Positions 16,776 through 29,897 of a stretch of DNA of 38,813 nt are shown here, piece after piece. The DNA comes from Hydrogenophilus thiooxidans. Lineage in GTDB: Bacteria > Pseudomonadota > Gammaproteobacteria > Burkholderiales > Rhodocyclaceae. The position numbers and the translations under genes were made by a program. The notes under the pieces were generated by a model. That model searched no databases, had not been told where the DNA came from, and worked only from the letters and a program-made list of their open reading frames with translations. The stretch covers positions 1 to 38,813 of the forward strand of contig NZ_JAHLSY010000018.1 in NCBI RefSeq assembly GCF_019049855.1, in the 5' to 3' direction. Numbering within the stretch: position 1 is the first letter of the stretch; the number at the start of each line of letters is the position of its first letter.

Positions 16776-17705
16776 TTAGCCTTGCAACAGACGCAACACG
16801 TTTTGCGGCGCGGCGTTCGCTTGCGCGAGCATCGCGGTACCGGCCTGCTGCAGGATCTGCGCGCGCGACAGCGCCGCAGTCTCTTGCGCGAAGTCGGCGT
16901 CACGAATGCGGCTGCGCGACGCCGAGAGGTTTTCGATCGCGCTTTGCAGGTTGTTGATCGTCGCTTGGAAGCGCGACTGGACCGCACCGAGGGTGGCGCG
17001 GATGTCGTTAACCGTTTTGAGTGCGGCATCGATCGCACTGACTGCAGAGAGCGATTCAGCGACACCAGAGATCGACTGAGTGGCTGTCGTCGCATTATTG
17101 ATCGCCGAAGCGTTACCACCTGAAAAGATGTTGAATGCCGAAATCGCGATCTTGTCTGAGGCGGTCACCGAATCGACCGTGTTCCCGGTATAGACCCCCT
17201 CTGTCGTAAAGCCACTCGCTGTGCTCGTGCCGCTAAAATTGGCGCCCACCTGGAAAATAAATGCTGCGGAAGCCCCGTTTGCTGCACTGTTGTTCAAAAC
17301 CTTCACCCCGTTGAATTCGGTATCGCGGCCGATCCGTTCGATTTCAAGCTGCAACTGCCGAAACTCTTTTTGCAGCGCGTCGCGATCGCTCGTCGAGTTC
17401 GTCGCGTTGGCTGACTGCACCGCAAGGTCGCGCATCCGCTGCAGAATGTCTGCAATCTGCCCCAATGCCCCTTCGGTGACCTGTGCCATCGAAATTGCGT
17501 CATTTGCGTTACGCACTGCGACGGTCATGCCGCGAATCCCTGAGGTCATCCGTTCGGAGATCGCAAGCCCCGCGGCGTCGTCTTTCGCGCTGTTGATACG
17601 CAGCCCCGAGCTCAACCGCTGCATCGCGGTCTGCATCTCGAGCCCACTCTTGTAGAGGTTGCGCTGCGCGTTGAGGCTCATGATGTTGGTGTTGATTACG
17701 CTCAT
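16776..17705 (-). CDS. fliC: Flagellin
   Basis: This is a 309-residue flagellin. The N-terminal D0/D1 region ([40 protein letters not shown]) and the C-terminal D1/D0 region ([40 protein letters not shown]) are complete. The variable region (about 150-225) is short, so the surface domains are reduced. It has a strong AAAGGAG ribosome site. The place is odd: it sits between flgC and flgD in the hook-basal-body operon, whereas flagellin is normally a separate class III gene driven by sigma-28. I see no convincing sigma-28 box in the 40-bp gap or in the end of flgC. It may be read from the flgB promoter or from one I cannot see. The symbol fliC is by homology only. Confidence 0.92.
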   Translation of the reverse strand: MSVINTNIMSLNAQRNLYKSGLEMQTAMQRLSSGLRINSAKDDAAGLAISERMTSGIRGMTVAVRNANDAISMAQVTEGALGQIADILQRMRDLAVQSANATNSTSDRDALQKEFRQLQLEIERIGRDTEFNGVKVLNNSAANGASAAFIFQVGANFSGTSTASGFTTEGVYTGNTVDSVTASDKIAISAFNIFSGGNASAINNATTATQSISGVAESLSAVSAIDAALKTVNDIRATLGAVQSRFQATINNLQSAIENLSASRSRIRDADFAQETAALSRAQILQQAGTAMLAQANAAPQNVLRLLQG

Positions 17706-17724
17706 GATGTGGCTCCTTTTCGAA

Positions 17725-17737
17725 TTGCGTTACGCAA
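17725..17737. repeat. Inverted repeat TTGCGT-T-ACGCAA between flgC and flagellin
   Basis: A perfect dyad with 6-bp arms around one base sits in the 40-bp gap ahead of flagellin, 20 bp upstream of its start codon. It could be an operator or an mRNA feature that separates flagellin expression from flgBC. Confidence 0.35.
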
Positions 17738-17745
17738 GTAGGGCG

Positions 17746-18150
17746 TTACTGCCCGATCGTCAGTGTTTTCTTCAGCAAATCTCGTGCCGTATTCATCACT
17801 TCGACATTGTTTTGGTACGAACGGGACGCCGAGATCATGTTCACCATCTCTTCCACGACATTGACGTTGGGCATGCGCACGTAACCGTTGGCGTCCGCCG
17901 CTGGGTTGTGGGGGTCATAGACCATGCGGAAAGGGGCAGCGCTCTCAACGATCTCTTTGACCCGCACCCCTTTAGCGACCTCGCCCTGAATGGGTCGAAC
18001 TTGAAACACCACTTGCTTACTGCGATAGGGCTGACCGTTTTCATCGACCACACTCTCGACGTTCGCAAGGTTCGACGCCGTGGTATTCAAGCGCACCGAC
18101 TGCGCCGAAAGCGCGGAACCCGCCACCTGAAAAACATTCAACAGACTCAT
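17746..18150 (-). CDS. flgC: Flagellar proximal rod protein FlgC
   Basis: At 134 residues it is full length. It starts [20 protein letters not shown] and continues with [20 protein letters not shown] and [20 protein letters not shown], which are diagnostic for FlgC. The C-terminus is [12 protein letters not shown]. It forms the proximal rod with FlgB and FlgF. GAGGAG precedes the start; flgB ends 12 bp upstream. Confidence 0.95.
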   Translation of the reverse strand: MSLLNVFQVAGSALSAQSVRLNTTASNLANVESVVDENGQPYRSKQVVFQVRPIQGEVAKGVRVKEIVESAAPFRMVYDPHNPAADANGYVRMPNVNVVEEMVNMISASRSYQNNVEVMNTARDLLKKTLTIGQ

Positions 18151-18162
18151 CGCTCATTCTCC

Positions 18163-18576
18163 TCATTGCCCGGTGATCGCGGTTCGCATCCCACGCAGGA
18201 GCCGGTTGATGAAGTTGAGGCTCGCTTCGTAGTAGAGGGTGGTTTCCGCAAACGCGGCGCGCTCCTGATCCATATCGACCGTGTTGCCATCGACACTGCT
18301 CTGGAGTTCGGTGCGATAGCCGGTAAAGGCGTCAAGCGGCAGCGCCGCTTCTTGAGTGCCCGCAAGGTGTGCAGGATGCGTACGCTTCAGTTCCGGAGCG
18401 GAAACTCTCCGTTTTTCTCGCACTGCCCCCAACGCAGCGCGAAAATCGAGATCTTTCGCTTTATAATGGGGCGTGTCGGCGTTGGCGATATTCGACGCGA
18501 TCATCTGCTGGCGTTGGTTGTGCACCCGCAGTGCGGCGCGTTGAAACGCCAAGACCTTTTCCATTTTGTCCACCAT
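18163..18576 (-). CDS. flgB: Flagellar proximal rod protein FlgB
   Basis: This is 137 residues starting MVDKMEKVLAFQRAALRVHN behind an AAGGAG ribosome site; the longer open frame upstream is not coding. The rod motif reads ASNIANADTPHYKAKDLDFR, and the C-terminus has VDMDQERAAFAETTLYYEAS and NFINRLLRGMRTAI, as in FlgB. It is the first gene of the flg operon. A sigma-54-type promoter at 18612-18628 would start the message about 26 bases before the ATG. Confidence 0.95.
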   Translation of the reverse strand: MVDKMEKVLAFQRAALRVHNQRQQMIASNIANADTPHYKAKDLDFRAALGAVREKRRVSAPELKRTHPAHLAGTQEAALPLDAFTGYRTELQSSVDGNTVDMDQERAAFAETTLYYEASLNFINRLLRGMRTAITGQ

Positions 18577-18611
18577 GACTCTGCTCCTTCCAAACGACCC
18601 ACCCACTTCAC

Positions 18612-18628
18612 AAGCAGGTTGCGTGCCA
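18612..18628 (-). promoter_or_regulatory. Near-consensus sigma-54 (RpoN) promoter of flgB
   Basis: On the minus strand the site reads TGGCACGCAACCTGCTT. The sigma-54 consensus is TGGCACG-N4-TTGCW, and here only one base differs (CTGCT). The essential GG and GC are spaced by exactly ten bases. It points at flgB, whose ATG lies 36 bp away. Sigma-54 promoters for hook-basal-body operons are known in Pseudomonas and Vibrio, where an activator such as FlrC or FleQ is needed. No such activator is in the window. Confidence 0.7.
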
Positions 18629-18663
18629 GACAGAATATCGCGCCGCGTTCCATCCGAACGGCA

Positions 18664-18682
18664 AAAAAAAGCGGCTTTTTTT
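18664..18682. repeat. Perfect A-tract/T-tract dyad AAAAAAAGC-G-GCTTTTTTT
   Basis: Nine-base arms flank a single G in the flgB-flgA divergent region, next to the probable flgA start. In a GC-rich region such a dyad stands out. It could be a curved or melting-prone protein site, or a remnant terminator stem. If flgA starts further upstream it would encode KKAAFF. Confidence 0.45.
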
Positions 18683-18688
18683 CGGCAA

Positions 18689-19405
18689 TTGGCCAGTTTT
18701 GCCGCGGCAAAGGTTGCCGTTCTTTTCATCCATTCCGTAAGCACACCCCACGCACTCGCTGCACCAGACTCGGCGGGGCCGACTCTGCTCTCACCAACCG
18801 AGCTGACGCGGATGGTCGAAGATGCGGTTACCCCGTTACTGCGCGGCATCGAGGACCGCGTCACGTTTGCGATCGCCGCCCCATCGGTATTGGAAAACCG
18901 CCCGGCCTGTACCGCAGCGCAAGTCGACGTTCCGCCCGGCCAACGCCTTTGGGGACAGATCATGGTGACACTGCGCTGTTTTGCGCCCGATCCCTGGACG
19001 GTCTACGTGCCGGTCTACGTTCGCCGCTTCGGCACCTATCTTGTGACCACACGCCCGCTGCGGCACCGGGAAACCGTAACCGCCCGCGACGTTCGACCCG
19101 TGGAAGGGGAGCTCACCACGCTACCCGAAGACGTCGTGCGCGCCACTTCCGAGGCGGTAGGAAAAGAGTTGCGCGTGAGTGTCGCACCTGGGCAACCTTT
19201 GCGAAGCAGTTGGCTCGTCGCACCACTTGTCGTGCGCAACGGACAAAACGTCACCGTGATCCAACATGGCAAAGGTTTCCGCGTCGAAACCGAAGGACGC
19301 GCGATGAATAGTGCCGCTCAAGGCGAAGCGGTGCGCGTGATGTTGCCCAACCGCCAGGTGATCGAAGGCAGCGCCACAGCCGACGGCGCAGTGGTCGTCG
19401 AATGA
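18689..19405 (+). CDS. flgA: Flagellar P-ring assembly chaperone FlgA
   Basis: This is about 238 residues, divergent from flgB. The C-terminal SAF-like region is clear: TTRPLRHRETVTARDVRPVE, QPLRSSWLVAPLVVRNGQNV, and HGKGFRVETEGRAMNSAAQG followed by VMLPNRQVIEGSATADGAVV. FlgA helps FlgI assemble in the periplasm. The start is uncertain. TTG 18689 gives a tidy 24-residue signal peptide (ASFAAAKVAVLFIH core, cleavage after HALA) but has no clear ribosome site. GTG 18623 and ATG 18575 are in frame, but they lie in or beyond the sigma-54 site of flgB. It ends 69 bp before flgM. Confidence 0.88.
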   Translation: MASFAAAKVAVLFIHSVSTPHALAAPDSAGPTLLSPTELTRMVEDAVTPLLRGIEDRVTFAIAAPSVLENRPACTAAQVDVPPGQRLWGQIMVTLRCFAPDPWTVYVPVYVRRFGTYLVTTRPLRHRETVTARDVRPVEGELTTLPEDVVRATSEAVGKELRVSVAPGQPLRSSWLVAPLVVRNGQNVTVIQHGKGFRVETEGRAMNSAAQGEAVRVMLPNRQVIEGSATADGAVVVE

Positions 19406-19413
19406 AAAACGGC

Positions 19414-19440
19414 TCAAGAATTTTCCGCGTGAACCGTTAA
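19414..19440 (+). promoter_or_regulatory. Sigma-28 (FliA) class III promoter of flgMN
   Basis: TCAAGAAT, an 11-bp spacer and ACCGTTAA match the FliA pattern TAAAGTTT-N11-GCCGATAA at 5 of 8 and 6 of 8 positions with exact spacing; TCAAG is a common -35 variant. It lies in the 68-bp gap between flgA and flgM. In known systems flgM is made from just such a promoter, so the anti-sigma factor controls its own synthesis. Confidence 0.65.
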
Positions 19441-19473
19441 CTGCGAATACCGGAATCGAGGAGCGGGAAACCG

Positions 19474-19800
19474 ATGAAAATCGACAAACCAATTCTGCCA
19501 CCTGGCGGTGACCCTGCAGTGCGCGGGACCCCATCGACGCGCAAGCCGGAACCGGGCCCAGGAGGGGGTCGTCTGCCTCCTCCTCCATCGCCATCGGCGG
19601 ACGAAACCGTTGCGCTCTCTTCCCGAGCAAGCCTTCTGGCGCGAGCGGAGCAGATGATGAACGAGGTTCCCGAAATCGACTGGCAGCGAGTCGAGACGCT
19701 GCGCGCCGCGATTCAAAGCGGTCAATTCCGGATCCACCCGGAAAAAATTGCCGACAGCTTGGTGCGTGAAGTCGAAGCATTGCTCCATCCCGAATCATGA
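19474..19800 (+). CDS. flgM: Anti-sigma-28 factor FlgM
   Basis: This is 108 residues. The N-terminal half is disordered and rich in Pro and Gly (PILPPGGDP, RLPPPPSPS), with the typical start MKID. The C-terminal half holds the sigma-28-binding helices: IDWQRVETLRAAIQSGQFRI and HPEKIADSLVREVEALL. FlgM holds FliA until the hook is complete and is then exported. A GAGGAG site precedes the start. It overlaps flgN by four bases (ATGA). Confidence 0.93.
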   Translation: MKIDKPILPPGGDPAVRGTPSTRKPEPGPGGGRLPPPPSPSADETVALSSRASLLARAEQMMNEVPEIDWQRVETLRAAIQSGQFRIHPEKIADSLVREVEALLHPES

Positions 19801-20303
19801 GCGAAGCGAAGCTGCCCGCGCCCACCGCGACCCAGCAGACCCTCCTTGCGCGCATACTCCAAGAGGAAATCGCGGTGCTGAAAAGCTTTCTGACGGCACT
19901 CGACGCCGAACGGCGCGCCCTGCACAGCAACGACCCCGCAGCGATCGAAGCGGCCGTCACGGAAAAAAACCGCATCGCCGACCAGCTTCAAGGGTTCGAG
20001 CGCCAGAAGCTGCGGGTGGTGGCAAGCACTGTTGCCGGTGCCGAGTCGGAACAGAAAGCGGTGCTCACCGCGTGGCAACGGTTGCCGCCGCTTGCCGACG
20101 CGTGGCATGCAGTGTGTCAACTGGCCAGACAATGTCAGGAGCGCAACCAAGAAAACGGGGTATTGCTGCGAGAGAAACAGCATTTCGTGCAGCAAGCGCT
20201 CGACGTGTTGCTCCACAGTCAAGAGCGCCTGAACATCTATGATGACAAAGGGCAATCGCGCTTGACCCTCACGGGGCATTCCCGAAAAATCGGTTCGGCG
20301 TGA
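19797..20303 (+). CDS. flgN: Flagellar export chaperone FlgN
   Basis: This is 168 residues, mostly helical, matching FlgN: the N-terminal LLARILQEEIAVLKSFLTAL, the middle VTEKNRIADQLQGFERQK and the C-terminal helix QQALDVLLHSQERLNIYDDK. FlgN binds FlgK and FlgL and delivers them to the export gate; both cargo genes lie at the end of the flg operon here. The start codon overlaps the flgM stop. Confidence 0.92.
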   Translation: MSEAKLPAPTATQQTLLARILQEEIAVLKSFLTALDAERRALHSNDPAAIEAAVTEKNRIADQLQGFERQKLRVVASTVAGAESEQKAVLTAWQRLPPLADAWHAVCQLARQCQERNQENGVLLREKQHFVQQALDVLLHSQERLNIYDDKGQSRLTLTGHSRKIGSA

Positions 20304-20323
20304 ATGCGTAACGAAGGGGTACG

Positions 20324-21106
20324 ATGGAGCGGTTCGTCATCTTCAACCAAAAAGGGGGCGTAGGCAAATCGACGCTTGCGGTCAATTTGGCCGCAATCGC
20401 TGCGGCACAAGGGTATCGCACCTTGTTGATCGACCTCGATCCGCAGGGCAACGCCACGCTCTACGCGCTGGGTGCCATTGAGCCGCCCAAACCCACGCTT
20501 GCCGATTACTTCGATCAAACGCTCAATTTTCGCCTCAACCCCTGGCCCAGCGAAGCGTTCGCCCACCCCACTAGGTGGCCCAACCTGGCGGTTGCCGCCA
20601 GCGATCCCGAACTGGAAGCGCTGCTGCCCAAGCTGGAGAGCCGCTACAAAATCTTCAAACTCCGTGACCTTTTGGATCAGTTGGCGCCGGCATTCGATCG
20701 CGTCTATCTCGACACGCCGCCTGCCCTCAATTTCCTGACCCGCTCTGCGCTCATCGCAGGCCACCACTGCCTGATCCCCTATGACTGCGACGATTTTTCG
20801 CGCCGGGCGCTGCTGCAACTCGCGGAAACGGTAGCGGAAATCCGGATCGACCACAACCCGTGCTTGGCCATCTTGGGCATCGTCGTCAACCAGTACCAAA
20901 CGCGGGCCGGGGTGACGCAACGCGCCGTGGCGCAGCTTGCCGAATCGGGATTGCCGGTATTGGAACCCTTCTTGACTTCGTCGGTGGTGGTGAAAACGTC
21001 CCACGAACGGCGCGAACCCCTGATCGCTTTTGCCCCGAAACACCCCTTGACGCAAAAAATGGTTGCCCTCTTCGCCGCGATCGAAGCCCGCGTTCCCCAG
21101 TCGTAA
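20324..21106 (+). CDS. Orphan ParA-family ATPase
   Basis: This is 260 residues. A deviant Walker A, KGGVGKST, lies at residues 10-17 (both lysines present), followed by RTLLIDLDPQGNAT and the Walker B-type YLDTPPALNF. This is the ParA/Soj class that partitions plasmids, chromosomes or protein clusters. No ParB gene or parS-like repeats are seen nearby. The position 20 bp behind flgN could indicate a role in placing a flagellum or chemoreceptor cluster, as for some orphan ParAs, but this is inference. It converges with uvrD, and the 48-bp gap holds only a short TGCCG-CGGCA hairpin without a T run. Confidence 0.9.
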   Translation: MERFVIFNQKGGVGKSTLAVNLAAIAAAQGYRTLLIDLDPQGNATLYALGAIEPPKPTLADYFDQTLNFRLNPWPSEAFAHPTRWPNLAVAASDPELEALLPKLESRYKIFKLRDLLDQLAPAFDRVYLDTPPALNFLTRSALIAGHHCLIPYDCDDFSRRALLQLAETVAEIRIDHNPCLAILGIVVNQYQTRAGVTQRAVAQLAESGLPVLEPFLTSSVVVKTSHERREPLIAFAPKHPLTQKMVALFAAIEARVPQS

Positions 21107-21154
21107 CGCACTATTGACTGCTGCCGCTCCGGCAACCCCCAGTACCTTTCCCGT

Positions 21155-26847
<5,693 letters not shown>

Positions 26848-26851
<4 letters not shown>

Positions 26852-27894
26852 AATGTCCCGCAGCCCGCCTGCCACAGCTCCTGACCCGCAGCCCGTTTCC
26901 CCCGCTCTGGGCGGTGACGGGCGATGAGCCGCTCCTCATCGAAGAGGCAGCCGACGCGATTCGCACGCACGCCAAAGCAGCCGGGTTCACGGCGCGAGAA
27001 CGGGTCGTCATCGACAAAGGAGAGGCGCTTGCCACGCTCACGCCCACCACCGAGAACCTGTCGCTTTTTGCCGAAGCCCGCTTGCTGGAGCTCCGCTTCC
27101 TGGTCCCCCCTCAGGGCAACGAGGCAGCCCACTGGTTTGCCGCCCTCTGCGACCGGCCACCGGAAGCCACCGTCACCTTACTGATTTTGCCGCCGCTTGA
27201 CTGGGCCACGAAAAAGACACGCTGGTACCAAACCCTCGAAAAAGGAGCGATCCTGGTCGAAACCCAAGCGCCGAGCCGCGCGCAACTCCCCCAATGGTGG
27301 GCCGAACGGTTGCACGCCCAAGCGCAGTCCGCCTCGAACGAACTCTTGGCCTATTTGGCCGAATGCAGTGAAGGTAACCTCCTTGCCGCAAAACAACAAC
27401 TGGCGCTCTTAGCACTCCTCTTTCCGCCTGGCCCCTTACCGGACGCAGAGGTACGCGCGGCGGTCACCGAAGTGGCCCGCTTCGACCCGTTCGAACTGCG
27501 GCTTGCGGTCCTTACCCGCAACGCACCGCGCGCCGCCCGCCTGATCGCTGCCCTTCGCGACGAAGGGGTAGCCGAAGCGCTCGTCCTCTGGGCGCTCGCT
27601 GCGGGCGTTCGCGCGCTTGCTCGCGCAAGCGAGGCCGCAGACCCCCGCGCAGTGGATGCGATCGCCAAGAGCGAAAAACTCTTCGACTCGGCCGAAAAAG
27701 AGGCGTTGCGCGCCGCCACCCGCCTTGAGCCAACACGGTGCCATCATTGGCTCCGCCGGGTCGCACAACTCGACCGAATCGCCAAAGGGGTCGAAGCGGG
27801 TGACTTCTGGTGCGAAGCCGAACGTCTGGCGCTTGCGCTCGACCCCGCAACACCCCTTCCTGCCGATTTTTCCGTTACCTGGAGCAGACTATGA
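26848..27894 (+). CDS. holA: DNA polymerase III delta subunit
   Basis: This is 348 residues starting [12 protein letters not shown] at the ATGA overlap with lptE. The N-terminal domain has [20 protein letters not shown]; the middle has [20 protein letters not shown] and the typical [20 protein letters not shown]; the C-terminal collar-type domain follows. The delta subunit opens the beta clamp in the clamp-loader complex. It overlaps proA by four bases. Confidence 0.94.
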
Positions 27895-29177
27895 CCGAAA
27901 CCATCGACGCCTATTTCGACCGTCTGGGTCAAGCCGCACGCACCGCGGCGCAGGCGATCGCGCGCGCGGGCACCGCACAGAAAAACGCAGCGCTTCGCGC
28001 GATCGCCGACGCGCTCGACGCTGCACGGTCGGAACTTACCGCAGCCAACGAACACGACCTACAAGCGGCGCACGCAGCGGGCCTTGCGCCCGCACTGATC
28101 GACCGCCTCACGCTCTCCCCCAAAGTGATCGACGCGATGATCGAAGGGCTTGAACAGATCGCGGATCTACCCGACCCAGTCGGCGAAATCCGCGAACTTC
28201 GGCAACGCCCCTCTGGTATCCAAGTGGGCCGAATGCGCGTGCCGCTTGGCGTCGTCGGGATCATCTATGAATCGCGGCCCAACGTCACCGTCGACGCCGC
28301 AGCCCTTTGCCTCAAAGCGGGTAACGCGGCGATTCTTCGTGGCGGGAAAGAGGCGATCCACAGCAACCAGGCAATCGCCCGCTGCGTTCAGCAAGGATTG
28401 GCTGCGGCCCAGCTCCCGGCCACGGTCGTGCAGGTCGTGGAACGGACCGAACGCGAGCTCGTCACCCGTCTTGTGGCTTCGCTGCAATACGTCGATGTGA
28501 TCGTGCCCCGCGGCGGCAAAGGGCTCATCGAAGCCGTCGCCCAAGCCGCAAAAGTCCCCGTGATCAAACACCTGGACGGCAATTGCCACGTGTACGTGCA
28601 CGCTGCCGCGAAACCCGAATGGGTCGTCCCGATCGTCGAAAACGCCAAAACCCACCGTTATGGGGTCTGCAACGCCGCCGAAACCCTCTTGATCGACGAA
28701 GCGGTTGCGCCCCGCTATCTCCCCGAGATCGGCGCGATGCTTGCGCGCCACGGCGTCGAGATGCGGTGTTGCCCCAAAACGCTTTCCATTCTCCACACCG
28801 CGCCCGACGTACCGTCTGCGCTCGTCAAACCGGCCACCGAATCCGATTGGGCGACCGAATACCTCGCCCCGATCCTCGCGATTCGCGTCGTCACGGGGCT
28901 CGATGAGGCGATCGACCACATCGCGCGCTACGGCTCGCACCACACCGATGCGATCATCACCGAAGACTACTCAGCGGCGATGCGTTTTTTGCGCGAGGTC
29001 GACTCCGCGTCGGTGATGGTCAACGCCTCGACGCGCTTCGCCGACGGATTCGAATACGGATTGGGCGCCGAGATCGGCATCTCAACCGACAAATTCCACG
29101 CGCGGGGCCCTGTAGGCCTGGAAGGACTCACCAGCGAAAAATGGATCGTATTGGGACACGGCACGATCCGCCGCTGA
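27891..29177 (+). CDS. proA: Gamma-glutamyl phosphate reductase
   Basis: At 428 residues it has the usual length. It reduces gamma-glutamyl phosphate to the semialdehyde with NADPH, the second step of proline synthesis. Catalytic C260 lies in [31 protein letters not shown] and [12 protein letters not shown] are ProA signatures, and the C-terminus has [23 protein letters not shown] 27891 overlaps the holA stop; the ORF upstream of it is shadow. proB is not adjacent. It ends the leuS operon. Confidence 0.96.
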   Translation: MTETIDAYFDRLGQAARTAAQAIARAGTAQKNAALRAIADALDAARSELTAANEHDLQAAHAAGLAPALIDRLTLSPKVIDAMIEGLEQIADLPDPVGEIRELRQRPSGIQVGRMRVPLGVVGIIYESRPNVTVDAAALCLKAGNAAILRGGKEAIHSNQAIARCVQQGLAAAQLPATVVQVVERTERELVTRLVASLQYVDVIVPRGGKGLIEAVAQAAKVPVIKHLDGNCHVYVHAAAKPEWVVPIVENAKTHRYGVCNAAETLLIDEAVAPRYLPEIGAMLARHGVEMRCCPKTLSILHTAPDVPSALVKPATESDWATEYLAPILAIRVVTGLDEAIDHIARYGSHHTDAIITEDYSAAMRFLREVDSASVMVNASTRFADGFEYGLGAEIGISTDKFHARGPVGLEGLTSEKWIVLGHGTIRR

Positions 29178-29193
29178 CAGGCGAACAACCCCG

Positions 29194-29222
29194 TTGACCG
29201 GCGGGGAGATGAGCGTTACGAT
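29194..29222 (+). promoter_or_regulatory. Sigma-70 promoter of the chalcone-isomerase-like gene
   Basis: TTGACC, a 17-bp spacer and TACGAT lie 34 bases before the start of the following gene. This is one of the best -35/-10 pairs in the window. A perfect inverted repeat (29206-29230) covers the -10 region. Confidence 0.65.
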
Positions 29223-29230
29223 ATCATCTC
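29206..29230. promoter_or_regulatory. Operator-like dyad GAGATGA-N11-TCATCTC over the promoter
   Basis: Seven-base perfect arms spaced by 11 bp are centred on the -10 box. The geometry (18 bp centre to centre) suits a dimeric repressor. No regulator gene is adjacent, so the ligand is unknown. Confidence 0.5.
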
Positions 29231-29255
29231 ATTCAAACGTTTGTTGGAGGAGAAA

Positions 29256-29843
29256 ATGGTTCGTACGCTCATCGCGCTCATCCTTTCCTGTGGCATGCTC
29301 ACTGGCGTGCCGGCACAAGCAGCAATCCAGCTGGGCAACGCCACTTTTCCCGATTCGATCACCGTCGACGGCGCGCCGCTTCAGCTCAATGGTGCGGGAA
29401 TCCGCAGCAAAGTCTTCTTTCACGTCTATGCCATCGGACTCTATCTGCCGCAACCCACCACCCAAGCCGAAGCGGCGCTCACGAGTACCCCGCCGCGCGC
29501 GCTTCGCATTCAACTCCTGCGTAGCCTCTCCGGCGCCACGTTTGCTGACGCGCTGATCGAAGGGCTCAAACAGAATCAACCGCAGGAAGCGCTCACCCCC
29601 TACCAAGCCAGCATCGACACACTGCGCCAAGCGATCCTTTCCCAGAGCGAATACAAAGAAAACAGCGTCGTGGTAATCCGCGAAGACAAAAACGGGATGG
29701 TACATATCACCGTTGAGGAAAAACCGTTGGTGGCGCCGATTGCGCAGCCGGGATTCTTCTCGTTGCTCTTGAGTATCTGGCTGGGTCCGAAACCCGTACA
29801 AGATTCCCTCAAAAACGAGCTCCTCAAAGGGAGCGCTTCCTAA
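29256..29843 (+). CDS. Periplasmic chalcone-isomerase-like protein
   Basis: This is 195 residues from ATG 29256, which has GGAGGAG four bases upstream. The signal peptide MVRTLIALILSCGMLTGVPA is cut after AQA. The mature protein follows the chalcone-isomerase-like family: ATFPDSITVDGAPLQLNGAG, FFHVYAIGLYLP, RIQLLRSLSGATFADALIEG and, near the end, FFSLLLSIWLGPKPVQDSLK. In bacteria these proteins are not proven isomerases; the fold suggests binding of a small or fatty-acid-like ligand. It has its own promoter and a dyad that may be an operator. Confidence 0.87.
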   Translation: MVRTLIALILSCGMLTGVPAQAAIQLGNATFPDSITVDGAPLQLNGAGIRSKVFFHVYAIGLYLPQPTTQAEAALTSTPPRALRIQLLRSLSGATFADALIEGLKQNQPQEALTPYQASIDTLRQAILSQSEYKENSVVVIREDKNGMVHITVEEKPLVAPIAQPGFFSLLLSIWLGPKPVQDSLKNELLKGSAS

Positions 29844-29859
29844 GCGTTTCGCATACCGG

Positions 29860-29865
29860 TAGAAT
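29860..29865 (+). promoter_or_regulatory. Probable -10 box of ogt-xerD
   Basis: TAGAAT in the context GGTAGAATCGCC lies 32 bases before the ogt start. TTCCTA 17 bp upstream is a weak -35 that overlaps the stop of the preceding gene. Confidence 0.38.
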
Positions 29866-29897
29866 CGCCGCCATCCCCGATCTTGAAGGTGGCGGCA

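Noticed and set aside
15471-17123. Long plus-strand open frame of 550 codons across flagellin, flgD and flgE
   Set aside because: It is antisense to three clear flagellar genes and its protein is rich in Arg, His and Gly with no domain: a shadow of GC-rich codon use.
17706-17800. Sigma-28 promoter for the embedded flagellin
   Set aside because: The best candidates (GGCAGTAA at the flgC stop with AAGAAAAC or TGAAG upstream) fail in sequence or spacing.
18623-18625. GTG as flgA start with an AGCAGG-like ribosome site
   Set aside because: It lies inside the sigma-54 element of flgB; the later TTG gives a cleaner signal peptide. It cannot be ruled out.
17659-19311. Plus-strand open frame of 550 codons across flgC, flgB and part of flgA
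   Set aside because: Antisense to flgB and flgC, out of frame with flgA, and with no domain.
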